DNA of 28,774 bases from CAYPEZ01 sp964622275 (GCA_964622275.1 CAZUMX010000009.1:1-28774), one strand, 5' to 3'; positions 7,864 to 14,773 are shown, counted from the first letter of the stretch. The notes: generated from the letters alone by a model not told the origin. Numbers and translations are program-made.

Positions 7864-8190
7864 CTAAAAGTTTTCTGTTTCAGCGATCCTCCATGCTTCC
7901 TCGACTTTGCCGCAGAGGAGCTCACGATCATCAAGAGCACGTTCTGGAAGTTCATAGTAGTTTTTCAGTGTCTGCTTGGGTGTCGGGCGGAATGGGTGCA
8001 TTCCTTCTTCGGTATACCACCCTCGCGTGCGACTATTCGTCTTGAGGTACAAAACACCATCGTAAACAATTCCGAAGAACTGCTCATTCCGATATAAGCC
8101 ATATCCGCCAAACATTGCTTTTGCATAAATGAGTGGGTCTCCGATCTCGTCGATAATAAAATCAACAAATTCGTTATCTGCATGTGGCAT
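7864..8190 (-). CDS. TfoX N-terminal domain protein
   Basis: 108 aa, matching the TfoX_N family (short stand-alone form). The signature region KAMFGGYGLY (about residues 24-33) is followed by FGIVYDGVLYLKTN, and the C-terminal part resembles the usual LPERALDD...L segment. TfoX/Sxy proteins co-activate competence genes with CRP in gammaproteobacteria; for the short forms elsewhere the role is unclear. No ribosome binding site; TAGAAT or TATAGA lies 6-8 nt before the ATG, again a leaderless arrangement. Competence would suit an organism thought to import nucleic acids, but that is inference. Confidence 0.85.
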   Translation of the reverse strand: MPHADNEFVDFIIDEIGDPLIYAKAMFGGYGLYRNEQFFGIVYDGVLYLKTNSRTRGWYTEEGMHPFRPTPKQTLKNYYELPERALDDRELLCGKVEEAWRIAETENF

Positions 8191-8228
8191 GTCTATATTC
8201 TATATCACGACACTTGTGGTTACGAACG

Positions 8229-8256
8229 TTGACAATACACGGTATTTTTGTAATGT
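8229..8256 (+). promoter_or_regulatory. Promoter of the 146-aa membrane protein gene
   Basis: TTGACA at 8229-8234, 16-nt spacer, TAATGT at 8251-8256; the gene starts about 30 nt downstream with a Shine-Dalgarno sequence. Confidence 0.5.
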
Positions 8257-8288
8257 GTTCGCAGACGACACAGCTCATGAGGAGACTG

Positions 8289-8729
8289 ATGAAAACTGTT
8301 CTTCTTTCGATGGATCACTGGACCGCACGGCAGATCGCTTGGGGGGCAAAAAGCCTTGGGCTCACACCGCGCGGCCTCGATATTGTCATGTTTCTCGTGC
8401 TTGGATTCTGTTGCATAATCCTTGCGATCGCAACTCGGAAAGAATTTAACCTCAGCCTCTGGTACGCCATCGCTGGAGTTATTACCCTCAGTTACGTTAA
8501 CCTTATGGCAAGCGTCACAGAGGAATCAGTTGAGAAAATCTACATGACGCACCACAAAACCTGGCAAAGTCCGTGGAGACCGATCAATGTTACGCTCATT
8601 CCGTTTGCGTTTTACGGATTTCCAGCACTGAGGGGTCCCATTTTTCTCTGGCTCTTGTTCATCCTCGCAGACTACGCCAGAGCCCTTCACATCGCACACT
8701 TCATTCACTCCAAACCTCCATCATCATGA
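8289..8729 (+). CDS. Hypothetical multi-pass membrane protein
   Basis: 146 aa from the ATG at 8289, which has GAGGAG 4 nt upstream. The longer ORF from 8184 would start before the promoter and is not used. An amphipathic N-terminus is followed by about four hydrophobic helices (roughly residues 31-48, 56-72, 100-112 and 116-132). The last ones contain Trp, Leu and a His pair (ALHIAHFIHS). Family not recognised. It is a single-gene unit whose stop codon lies within the terminator hairpin. Confidence 0.7.
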   Translation: MKTVLLSMDHWTARQIAWGAKSLGLTPRGLDIVMFLVLGFCCIILAIATRKEFNLSLWYAIAGVITLSYVNLMASVTEESVEKIYMTHHKTWQSPWRPINVTLIPFAFYGFPALRGPIFLWLLFILADYARALHIAHFIHSKPPSS

Positions 8730-8742
8730 TGGAGGTTTTTTT
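8712..8742 (+). terminator. Intrinsic terminator containing the stop codon
   Basis: A 13-bp perfect stem (AAACCTCCATCAT and complement, 8712-8724 and 8726-8738) followed by T7. The TGA stop at 8727-8729 lies within the descending arm. Confidence 0.85.
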
Positions 8743-8763
8743 ATGCGTACAACGAGGAGTACA

Positions 8764-9822
8764 TTACTTCTTTCCAGCTTCTCGCTGTATGACGTCAATG
8801 AGAGCAATTTCTATTGGAAGCGAAGGGATCACGGCATACCCCATGCGATTGTATGCCTCGAGGAACACAGTGAGCGTGTGAGAATTAATACGTTTTGCTG
8901 TGTCTTTGGCATACCCATCAAGTAATCCAAGATCGTCGGGGGTATATTCTTCTTCGAGCGTCTTTTTGGTCTCCGGGGCGTAGCGAAGATACAGAATCGC
9001 ACGCAATCGTTCGAGAACGAGTCGCAAATACACTTTCATGTCCGTGTGTTGCGCAAGCGCACTTTGGAGTGCGAGAATCCCTTTTTGAGCACTCCCTTCG
9101 GCCAGGGCGGAAATAAAATCGTTAACGAGTTCGAATGCGGGAGCGCCGATGAGACGCGCCACCTCTTTGACATCAATAGCATTCTCTCCTGCTGAGGTCA
9201 GTACCTGCTGTAGGTGGACGAGAGAGTCGCGGAAAGACCCGTCGCCAAACTGGGCAATGAGCTCAGCGCTTGGAGCGTCGAGTTTCTTCCCTTCTTTCTT
9301 TGCCACTTCGATGACAAACTTTTTGAGCACGTCTTTTGACGGCATCTTAAATGTGAATGTCTGGCATCGTGAAAGCACTGTCTCTGGGACTTTTTCTTTT
9401 TCTGTCGTTGCAAGAATGAAGACCACGTGTGCGGGTGGCTCCTCGAGAGTCTTGAGAAGTGCGTTAAAGGCACTCTTTGAGAGCATGTGTACTTCGTCGA
9501 TGATGTACACCTTCACCAGAGACTCGAAGGGCATGGACCCGACGGTGTCTCGGAGCTCCCGAATATCATCGACGCCAGTATTCGATGCGGCGTCAATCTC
9601 GATGATGTCCGTAGGTTTTGCTCCAAGTTCTGAAGCAAAAATTCTCGCAATCGACGTCTTCCCAGTTCCTCGTGGGCCAAAAAACAGATACGCATGTGCA
9701 GTTTTTTTATCTTTGATTGCGTGCGAGAGTGTATCAACAACATGATCTTGTCCCACAACATCCGCAAACGTCTTTGGGCGATATTTACGATAAAGGACAG
9801 TATGTTCTTTTTGGGTCGACAT
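8764..9822 (-). CDS. dnaX: DNA polymerase III subunit gamma (short DnaX without zinc module)
   Basis: 352 aa from the ATG at 9822. Clamp-loader AAA+ ATPase: Walker A GPRGTGKT (49-56), Walker B-type DEVH (109-112), sensor 1 LATTE and the SRC motif, then the domain III collar helices. It ends at about 350 residues, so there is no tau-type extension. The four-cysteine zinc module that usually sits between Walker A and IEIDAASNTG is missing: only about 15 residues separate them. TATACT lies 10 nt upstream of the ATG and overlaps the tail of the preceding gene's terminator. Loads the beta clamp at the replication fork. Confidence 0.95.
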   Translation of the reverse strand: MSTQKEHTVLYRKYRPKTFADVVGQDHVVDTLSHAIKDKKTAHAYLFFGPRGTGKTSIARIFASELGAKPTDIIEIDAASNTGVDDIRELRDTVGSMPFESLVKVYIIDEVHMLSKSAFNALLKTLEEPPAHVVFILATTEKEKVPETVLSRCQTFTFKMPSKDVLKKFVIEVAKKEGKKLDAPSAELIAQFGDGSFRDSLVHLQQVLTSAGENAIDVKEVARLIGAPAFELVNDFISALAEGSAQKGILALQSALAQHTDMKVYLRLVLERLRAILYLRYAPETKKTLEEEYTPDDLGLLDGYAKDTAKRINSHTLTVFLEAYNRMGYAVIPSLPIEIALIDVIQREAGKK

Positions 9823-9849
9823 GGTGACCATCAGTATACCGGAACAATA

Positions 9850-9894
9850 GAGTGAAAACAAAACACCGAGCACAAGATCATCCTTGTACTCGGT
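9850..9894 (-). terminator. Intrinsic terminator upstream of dnaX
   Basis: On the minus strand the stem ACCGAG..ACAAG / CTTGT..CTCGGT (one mismatch, 6-nt loop) is followed by GTTTTGTTTTC. It ends the 9907-10176 gene; the same T tract doubles as the likely -35 region of dnaX. Confidence 0.7.
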
Positions 9895-9906
9895 GGTGTT
9901 GGTAAG

Positions 9907-10176
9907 TCAGGCTGACAAACGCGTGTCTGCCTGTTCTGAAATGTGGGCAAGCGTTGTGTTGTGAAGTCCAACACACGCTCGGTAAAGAGACGGCAAGAGG
10001 CCTCGCACTGAATCACGATGCTCAATAGCGAGAATCAGGGTTTCGAGCATCAGGTTCACGGATTCGAGCTCCTGAGATTCGAGCTCCGAAACCTTCTCGA
10101 CAGTTCTCAGGATATTGAGAAGCCGAAGACGCTCGGTGTGAAGTTCTCCGAGAGTCGGGGGTGCGCTGGTATTCAT
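9907..10176 (-). CDS. Small helical hypothetical protein
   Basis: 89 aa from the ATG at 10176, which has GGGAG 7 nt upstream (a TTG one codon earlier is the alternative). The product is Leu/Glu-rich and predicted helical throughout, with heptad-like stretches (LGELHTERLRLLNILRTVEKV, split around a Gln-Glu-Leu segment), so it may be a coiled-coil or four-helix protein. Ser/Ala/Pro-rich N-terminus. No family recognised. It is transcribed alone and ends at a terminator before dnaX. Confidence 0.6.
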   Translation of the reverse strand: MNTSAPPTLGELHTERLRLLNILRTVEKVSELESQELESVNLMLETLILAIEHRDSVRGLLPSLYRACVGLHNTTLAHISEQADTRLSA

Positions 10177-10247
10177 CAACTTGCTCCCTAGAGGTTGCTG
10201 GCAAAGGACGATGTCAGCTGATGATTATGCTTGATATTATACGATTG

Positions 10248-10424
10248 TCAAGTATTTTCCTGACACGACTTCCCTGTTGTCTTACAACAAAGCTTGAGAG
10301 GTTTTCCACATGGACATACTTCACCCTCCTCGAAGATTCCGAGTTTTTTCTTTGTTTCATCACAACTGAGCTTCGCAAGCACCGCACGCTTTGCGCATGC
10401 GCAGTTTCCTCCGCACCCCGCCAT
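10248..10424 (-). CDS. Small SEC-C-like metal-binding protein
   Basis: 58 aa from the ATG at 10424. Very Cys-rich: CGGNCAC near the N-terminus and CPCGKPLKLCC near residues 38-48. The second motif resembles the zinc-binding SEC-C motif (CPCGSGKKYKKCC) found at the SecA C-terminus and in small proteins. It begins 4 nt after the stop of the preceding Lys/Ala-rich gene and has no Shine-Dalgarno sequence, so it is probably translationally coupled to it. A longer ORF from 10466 overlaps that gene and is not preferred. Confidence 0.65.
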   Translation of the reverse strand: MAGCGGNCACAKRAVLAKLSCDETKKKLGIFEEGEVCPCGKPLKLCCKTTGKSCQENT

Positions 10425-10428
10425 GGTA

Positions 10429-10842
10429 TTAGGCACGCTTCTTTGCAGCAGTCTTCTTAGGAGCAACTTTCTTGACTGCTTTCTTTACTGCGGCCTTTGC
10501 TTTTGGAAGTGTCTTCTCTGCTTTCTTTCCAAGGGATTTCCAGCCGGCCTTCAGTTCATTGGCGACATGCATAAGCTCTTCAGGGCGCTCTTCTTTGAGA
10601 GCCGCGTAGCCTTTCATGACACCAGAAACAACACGCTCATAGTCAGCTTGGGAAATTTTCTTCATTTTCTTTGCCTCACGTGTGACATCTGCTTTTGCCT
10701 TCTCAAATAATTTTCGAGCCTTTGCACGATGAGATTTAGCATTTTTTGAAGCAAGAAAATATGCGCCTGCTGCTCCGAGCGCTGCCGCAGCTACACCTGC
10801 TCCAATTCCAACCTTTGCACCTGTTCCTAATTTCTTTGCCAT
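10429..10842 (-). CDS. Membrane-anchored Lys/Ala-rich, histone-H1-like protein
   Basis: 137 aa. After a short basic start (MAKKLGTGAKV) comes a Gly/Ala-rich transmembrane helix (about residues 11-32) of the YtxH type. A basic helical middle follows, then a C-terminal tail of about 35 residues made almost only of Lys, Ala, Pro and Val, like histone H1 or AlgP tails. This could tie DNA or RNA to the membrane, but that is inference. The only purine-rich Shine-Dalgarno candidate (AGGAG) is 15 nt from the ATG, too far to be convincing. Followed 4 nt later by the SEC-C-like gene. Confidence 0.75.
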   Translation of the reverse strand: MAKKLGTGAKVGIGAGVAAAALGAAGAYFLASKNAKSHRAKARKLFEKAKADVTREAKKMKKISQADYERVVSGVMKGYAALKEERPEELMHVANELKAGWKSLGKKAEKTLPKAKAAVKKAVKKVAPKKTAAKKRA

Positions 10843-10888
10843 AGATAAAATAAGTGACTCCTAATATCGCCCAAAGATGCCCTATAGT

Positions 10889-11176
10889 TTACTCTGATTT
10901 TTCTTTTTTCGCACGAGTGCTTCGTTTTCCAGAGACCTTTGAGAAGAAGTTTGTGAAGTGTTTCACCTTCATCCCCTCCTCACGGATATTCGAACGAAGG
11001 TCACTGATATCTTCACGGACCAGCTGACTCTCGGCCTTTACTTCTTCAGAAATCTCTTCAACGTTTCTTAAAATACGAATCACATAATACGCCGCATAGA
11101 TGAGACACACCGTAATAGCGATCACGGCGATCGTTGTCACAAAAAAGAAGATGTCCGCCTTCATGAGTGTTTCCAT
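10889..11176 (-). CDS. Small membrane protein with coiled-coil tail
   Basis: 95 aa. One transmembrane helix (about residues 9-33), then a charged heptad-type segment (NVEEISEEVKAESQLVREDI) and a basic C-terminus (KRSTRAKKEKSE). It resembles DUF948-type proteins in architecture only. TATACT at 11183-11188 on the minus strand is 6 nt from the ATG, so this is one of the clearest leaderless starts in the window. It is followed after about 45 nt by the Lys/Ala-rich membrane protein gene and may be co-transcribed with it and the SEC-C-like gene. Confidence 0.75.
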   Translation of the reverse strand: METLMKADIFFFVTTIAVIAITVCLIYAAYYVIRILRNVEEISEEVKAESQLVREDISDLRSNIREEGMKVKHFTNFFSKVSGKRSTRAKKEKSE

Positions 11177-11207
11177 GCCATTAGTATAACGTAGAACATC
11201 TGTTTTG

Positions 11208-11235
11208 TTGACAATATACCTTTATCAGATACACT
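11208..11235 (+). promoter_or_regulatory. Promoter pointing into an intergenic region
   Basis: Consensus TTGACA at 11208-11213, 16-nt spacer, TACACT at 11230-11235. There is no plus-strand gene downstream before a strong terminator at 11358, so the product should be a short RNA. Confidence 0.55.
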
Positions 11236-11241
11236 CTCTCC

Positions 11242-11388
11242 TGCAGGCGGCGCCTAGGCAATGGCGATGAAAGTCCTCTTCTTTCATCCCACCTCCCTCC
11301 CCGAGCAAGCGACCCTAGGCGCTGCCTGTCTCTTCAGTTCTTTCTTTTTCACACGGTCCTCACGCATGCGTGGGGGCTTTTTATTTTT
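11242..11388 (+). ncRNA. Candidate structured small RNA (~147 nt)
   Basis: The interval between a good promoter (11208-11235) and a strong terminator (11358-11388) holds no plausible ORF but folds well. A 15-bp stem with one G-U pair joins 11244-11258 (CAGGCGGCGCCTAGG) to 11314-11328. Inside it an 8-bp perfect hairpin GATGAAAG / CTTTCATC (11266-11273, 11281-11288) closes a 7-nt loop. A pyrimidine-rich single-stranded stretch follows each. The layout of a long closing stem, an asymmetric internal loop and an apical hairpin is a little like 6S RNA, but I cannot match it to any family. The 3' end is antisense to the last codons of dus. Confidence 0.6.
11358..11388 (+). terminator. Intrinsic terminator of the candidate ncRNA
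   Basis: Stem CCTCAC / GTGGGG around GCATGC (11358-11375) followed by GCTTTTTATTTTT. There is no T tract in the minus direction, so it does not serve dus. Confidence 0.8.
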
Positions 11389-12385
11389 GTGTGTGCAGCC
11401 AAGTGTCAATAACCCTCTGTACGTCAGATGCGGTCTGCTGGTCCATGAGTTCAGTCCGCAACTCTTTTGCACCATCAAAGCCATGCACATATGACTTAAA
11501 ATGTTTTTTCATAATGGCAAAACTTTTTATATCGCCAAGGCGTTCTTCGTAGAGATGTGTGTGCTCGACAAGGACACGAAGTTTTTCTTTGAGTGGAATT
11601 TGCTCCACGCTGATGTCTGGGTTGAAGAACCACGGATTTCCAAATATGCCACGCCCGATCATGACACCATCTGCTCCAGTTTCCTTGGCTTTACGTTCTG
11701 CATCTTGAAGACTTTTTACATCGCCATTACCAAGAATGCGAGCTTGTGCCCCACTCGCATCCCGTATCTCTACAGCACGTCTGACGTGTTCCCATCGAGC
11801 TGGAACAAGGGAAAGTTCTTTGCGAGTACGAGCATGGATGGTGACTGCGGCGGGCTCTGCAGACAAGACGCGAGGCAGCCATGTATCGATCTCGACCTTG
11901 TTCCACCCTACGCGAGTCTTTACCGAGACAGGAAGACCTTTGCTTCCCTTCTTCGCCGCAAGAATCACCTCGACAGCAAGATCTGGTGTCGTCATCATTG
12001 CGGCTCCAGCACCCTGTTTTTCAATAGACTTGTCAGGACAACCCATGTTGATATCGATGCCATCAAATCCAAGATCAGCAGCGAGTCCCGCCACACGCTC
12101 CATGTGCTCTGGCTTCGAGGTAAAAAATTGCGCGACAATTGGCCGCTCGTCGTCTTTGAACTTGAGGTCACGTAGAAGGATGTCTCGTCCTGGGCTACAG
12201 AGCCCATCCGCAGAAACAAACTCCGTCCACATGACATCAGGGCCTCCTATGGAACCATCTTTTCTCTTGTGACGAGAATACTTTGCGATCATGGCGCGAA
12301 ACACTTCGTCAGTCACATCTGCCATTGGCGCCACGGTCATAATGGGTTTGGGGAGAGTCATCCAAAAATTTTTTGTATCCATCAT
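11381..12385 (-). CDS. dus: tRNA-dihydrouridine synthase
   Basis: 334 aa from the ATG at 12385. Flavin-dependent TIM barrel that reduces uridine in tRNA D-loops. Visible motifs: APMADVTDEVFR near the N-terminus, INMGCPDKSIEKQGAGAAMM with the catalytic Cys, VSVKTRVGW, TIHARTRKE, and the FMN-phosphate segment GADGVMIGRGIFGNPWFF. The usual helical C-terminal domain is present. There is no Shine-Dalgarno sequence; TAGAGT lies 8 nt upstream, so translation may be leaderless (the next codon is also ATG). A 34-bp palindrome separates it from the gene before it. Confidence 0.95.
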   Translation of the reverse strand: MMDTKNFWMTLPKPIMTVAPMADVTDEVFRAMIAKYSRHKRKDGSIGGPDVMWTEFVSADGLCSPGRDILLRDLKFKDDERPIVAQFFTSKPEHMERVAGLAADLGFDGIDINMGCPDKSIEKQGAGAAMMTTPDLAVEVILAAKKGSKGLPVSVKTRVGWNKVEIDTWLPRVLSAEPAAVTIHARTRKELSLVPARWEHVRRAVEIRDASGAQARILGNGDVKSLQDAERKAKETGADGVMIGRGIFGNPWFFNPDISVEQIPLKEKLRVLVEHTHLYEERLGDIKSFAIMKKHFKSYVHGFDGAKELRTELMDQQTASDVQRVIDTWLHTQK

Positions 12386-12398
12386 ACGTGGACACTCT

Positions 12399-12432
12399 AA
12401 CACAAAAGGTCCCATATGGGACCTTTTGTGTT
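12399..12432. terminator. 34-bp perfect palindrome, bidirectional terminator
   Basis: AACACAAAAGGTCCCAT and its exact complement, centred between 12415 and 12416. A4 before and T4 after the GGTCCC/GGGACC core fit an intrinsic terminator for the minus-strand unit 12741-12455. Its edge abuts the dus -10 box. Confidence 0.65.
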
Positions 12433-12454
12433 AGACGCACGAAAAAAATATTTC

Positions 12455-12721
12455 TTAGAGCGGAAGTGTCTCGTCGGAAGAGAGTTCCTCTTGAGGATAC
12501 ACAACAACCTCTGAGACTGACACCGAGAGTGGTGTTGTTGCGGTCACAGCTGCTGCAGCGTGAACTGTTTGAGGCATGTATCCATCACGAATACGGTCCA
12601 TCCCTGGAAAGAACCACAGAATGAGTGTCGATGCAATTGCGGACAGAAGGATAAAGAATCCTTCATGTTCGATGAGTGTTTTCCAACCTGTCACACGCTT
12701 CACTTCGTTCAGGAGTTCCAT
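12455..12721 (-). CDS. Small single-pass membrane protein
   Basis: 88 aa. A cytoplasmic N-terminus (MELLNEVKRVTGWKT) leads into one transmembrane helix (about residues 22-39, ending in WFFPGMDR). A Thr/Ser/Val-rich outer segment follows, ending in EELSSDETLPL. Family not recognised. Its ATG is 19 nt after the stop of the 12741-13187 gene, with no Shine-Dalgarno sequence, so the two are probably co-transcribed and end at the palindrome at 12399. Confidence 0.7.
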   Translation of the reverse strand: MELLNEVKRVTGWKTLIEHEGFFILLSAIASTLILWFFPGMDRIRDGYMPQTVHAAAAVTATTPLSVSVSEVVVYPQEELSSDETLPL

Positions 12722-12740
12722 ATGAATGTATCGAGATTAA

Positions 12741-13187
12741 TTATTTGGTTGCGTTGCGATCAATACGAATGATGTTCACAGACTTGTCAGTACGGTACGT
12801 ATAGGTGACACCTTGTGCAGAAAGCTTCGCCTCATACCCTGGTGTCATCGCTTGAAGACATGACTCCTCGGCTTTTCCAAGTCCGAGACAGCTGTCGCTC
12901 CACTCTTTCTCCGTAATAGACTCAACCTTCACAAGCTCTGGCGCAATACCAAGACCTGTTGCGAGGACTTTGGCGACGCGCTCAGCGACGACAGGGTTCT
13001 CTGTTGAAACGACAGGAGCTGTCGTTGTTGGTGTCTCAACCTCAACTTCAATAGGTGCTGACGCAGGCTTTCCACGCATCAAATATGCTCCTCCAGCAAT
13101 AAGGAGGACAATGATAACGATGAGTGACGTCGAAAATCCCTTTCCTTCTTCTACTGCGACGCCCCCTTCTTTCTTTTGATCTGCCAT
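12741..13187 (-). CDS. Membrane-anchored protein with a C-terminal WSDSCLG/PGYE domain
   Basis: 148 aa from the ATG at 13187. TATACA lies 7 nt upstream, so this is another leaderless start; the ORF from 13253 would begin before the promoter. A short cytoplasmic tail is followed by a transmembrane helix (about residues 21-38) and a Pro/Thr/Val linker. The C-terminal domain carries KEWSDSCLGLG, SCLQAMTPGYEAKL and TYTYRTD. I recall this Trp-Asp-Ser-LG ... PGY ... Y-Y-RTD pattern as a small extracytoplasmic domain in other bacteria, including Chloroflexi and Cyanobacteria; it has no function that I can name. Confidence 0.75.
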   Translation of the reverse strand: MADQKKEGGVAVEEGKGFSTSLIVIIVLLIAGGAYLMRGKPASAPIEVEVETPTTTAPVVSTENPVVAERVAKVLATGLGIAPELVKVESITEKEWSDSCLGLGKAEESCLQAMTPGYEAKLSAQGVTYTYRTDKSVNIIRIDRNATK

Positions 13188-13316
13188 AGGATTCTGTATA
13201 TACAGGTTTATAGTAAGTGCATCTATTTTCTCTCTTTTCTCGAGAGGATGCAAGAGATGCTCCCATTCTCAAAAACTATTTACTTATATGTTTTTTATGT
13301 TATTCTCTTCCCCATT

Positions 13317-13388
13317 GGCCCTATCGTCTATCGGCTAGGACACATCCTTCTCAAGGATGGAAGCAGGGTTCGATTCCCTGTAGGGTCA
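13317..13388 (+). tRNA. tRNA-Glu (anticodon CTC)
   Basis: Acceptor GGCCCTA / TAGGGTC (with a G-U pair), anticodon arm CATCC-TTCTCAA-GGATG reading CTC, T arm CAGGG-TTCGATT-CCCTG, discriminator A. CCA is not encoded. The first repeat fragment of the accessory island overlaps its last three bases. Confidence 0.95.
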
Positions 13389-13421
13389 CACACCTTGTGA
13401 ATGTGAGTGACAGTCACGCAC
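13386..13421. repeat. Repeat fragment Z at the tRNA-Glu end
   Basis: A 36-bp segment matching 14338-14373 at 28 of 36 positions, the terminal hairpin part of repeat A. It starts in the last three bases of tRNA-Glu and marks the left edge of the accessory island. On the minus strand it follows the SUKH gene stop by 12 nt, just as the repeat A copy follows the DUF6572-like gene. Confidence 0.7.
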
Positions 13422-13433
13422 TCGCGCTTGCAA

Positions 13434-14165
13434 TCATCCGTTTTTAATCAATTCAGAGAACCACTCCGAAAAGCTGTCGGCCACTCTCTCGGGCACTTGT
13501 TCCTCATCACCTTCGTGGTCCCAGAACACGACGGGGTTCTCTTCATCAAGATCGGTCGCAGTATCGAGGCAATAGAGATTGCCGAAGCCGTCGTTCATGA
13601 CGGGCAGTAGATTCATTCTTAGTCTTGGTTTCATCTCACTTCGCTCACTCAGTGTGATTGCCATGAGATCGAGGTGCTTCGGCACATCCTCGCCAAGACC
13701 ATAAACCTCGTCTGCTCCCAGATCACACCATCCAAACTGACGTAAGAAATATCTATAGCCACTGCGAATTGTTAATCCGAGTTCCTTCTCAGCCTGCTGT
13801 ACTGCTTTCTCTGCTACGCCCCTTCCAACCTTGCAATCCCACCTCGATTGCCATACGTCAACAAAACTTACATCAATCTCCGGTTGGCTTTGGAAGGCAG
13901 ACGGCATCACCACCCAAGACGGCGCTCTGAACTTGAGGGGGCCGGTATGCTCTATCTCTCCGTCAGTGATCTGCACCATCACTCCGTCACTCAAGGGCAC
14001 TTCCAAGGGTTCCCCCTTCATTGTCACGAGTGGAAGATGCAACCTAACTGCCCCGTCGATATCCATGGCGTTGAAGTCTGCACTGATTGGCTCTTTGTTG
14101 ATCGGGGGCATGTTCTTCGGAGCGGGACTCACTTTTCTCCCTTCAGCAGGAGAGTGTGTCTTCAT
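13434..14165 (-). CDS. SUKH (SMI1/KNR4)-type immunity-like protein
   Basis: 243 aa from the ATG at 14165. The C-terminal half (about residues 115-243) has the SUKH look: EKELGLTIRSGYRYFLRQFG, then a GLGEDVPKH segment, NLLPVMNDGFGNLYCLD, VVFWDHEGD and a final DSFSEWFSELI helix. SUKH proteins are common immunity proteins of contact-dependent and polymorphic toxins. The N-terminal half is a beta-rich domain that I do not recognise. The alternative start at 14192 lies inside repeat A. No matching toxin is adjacent, so this would be an orphan immunity gene in a cassette array. Confidence 0.7.
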   Translation of the reverse strand: MKTHSPAEGRKVSPAPKNMPPINKEPISADFNAMDIDGAVRLHLPLVTMKGEPLEVPLSDGVMVQITDGEIEHTGPLKFRAPSWVVMPSAFQSQPEIDVSFVDVWQSRWDCKVGRGVAEKAVQQAEKELGLTIRSGYRYFLRQFGWCDLGADEVYGLGEDVPKHLDLMAITLSERSEMKPRLRMNLLPVMNDGFGNLYCLDTATDLDEENPVVFWDHEGDEEQVPERVADSFSEWFSELIKNG

Positions 14166-14184
14166 TGTTTCAAAGTGGCAAAAT

Positions 14185-14373
14185 CTGTCCATGACCCCGA
14201 GTGGATAGCGGAAACAGCGAGAACGCGACTGTCACTCACCTTCTCCCCGCTCTGGTACTGGTGACACCCCTGGTACTCTGGGAGAGTCCACAAGGAACTC
14301 GTGCACCCAGTGAGTTCGAGTGGTGTTAGGGAACGGTTCACACACATTGGAAATGTGAGTGGTAGTCACACTT
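14185..14373. repeat. Long structured repeat, copy A (short form)
   Basis: Shares with B and D the segment from CTGTCCAT..GTGGATAGC through GAACGCGACT.TCACTCACCTT, CTGGTAC.CTG and CAAGGAACTCGTGCACCCA to GGTTCACA, including the GAACTC / GAGTTC hairpin (14295-14317). Instead of the long variable hairpin of B, C and D it ends in a small one (CACATT-GGA-AATGTG) and a motif shared with fragment Z. It lies just upstream of the SUKH gene start. Confidence 0.85.
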
Positions 14374-14413
14374 CCACCACCTAGAAGATGTTGGGCCGTG
14401 CCCGACAGTGTTC

Positions 14414-14764
14414 TCAAGTACGTGCTTGGGCCTCATCCTCTGCGAGCAATACAAACTCCAGCTCGAAACCTGCCTCGCGGATTCTCGTCCGTGCAAGCGA
14501 GTAGAAGCGTTGAGCTTCCAAACTTAACGGATACTTCCCGTAAACCACGATCTCCACCTTTCGTCCTCGCGCACGTGGAAACTTCTCGTAGAGCTCTTCG
14601 CTTTCAATGAAGGCTAAATATGCGTTGAGCTTTTCCTGCAGCGTGAACAAGTGTTCATTCTTTGGATCTGCCCAGTCGAGATGATCGCTGATTGAAAGCC
14701 GGATGGTGCCGGTTGAGTTGTCCTCACCCACAAAATCAACTACTTTTTCTTGCTCCACGGTCAT
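14414..14764 (-). CDS. DUF6572-like protein (immunity-context gene)
   Basis: 116 aa, complete. The sequence opens TVEQEKVVDFVGEDNSTGTI and contains the signature-like ISDHLDW, a helix LQEKLNAYLAFIESEELYEKFP, a beta strand VEIVVYGKYPLS and FELEFVLLAE at the end. I recognise this as the DUF6572 type from memory. Such genes are often found near immunity genes, but the molecular role is unknown. It is flanked by repeat A downstream and repeat B upstream, on the same strand as the other cassette genes. No usual Shine-Dalgarno spacing; GGGAG in the repeat is 13 nt away. Confidence 0.6.
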   Translation of the reverse strand: MTVEQEKVVDFVGEDNSTGTIRLSISDHLDWADPKNEHLFTLQEKLNAYLAFIESEELYEKFPRARGRKVEIVVYGKYPLSLEAQRFYSLARTRIREAGFELEFVLLAEDEAQART

Positions 14765-14773
14765 ACGCTATTC

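Noticed and set aside
7040..7867. 275-aa ORF antisense to the histidine kinase
   Set aside because: It is opposite well-supported PAS and transmembrane regions, has no ribosome binding site and no recognisable domain.
9149..9745. 198-aa ORF antisense to dnaX
   Set aside because: Shadow of a conserved gene; low-complexity Ser/Thr composition typical of antisense frames.
11266..11276. GATGAAAGTCC resembles the RNase P RNA P4 region (GAGGAAAGTCC)
   Set aside because: The transcript is only about 147 nt, lacks the partner ACAGAA segment, and the motif is part of a simple 8-bp hairpin.
14295..14325. T-arm-like GAGTTCGAGT in the repeats, as if a tRNA
   Set aside because: No acceptor, anticodon arm or D arm can be built around it in copies A, B or D; it forms a GAACTC/GAGTTC hairpin instead.
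14162..14417. ORFs inside the repeats with recurring peptides (e.g. TRTHWVHEF in A and B)
   Set aside because: Similar peptides recur in several frames simply because the DNA repeats; the frames are broken by indels and have no start signals.
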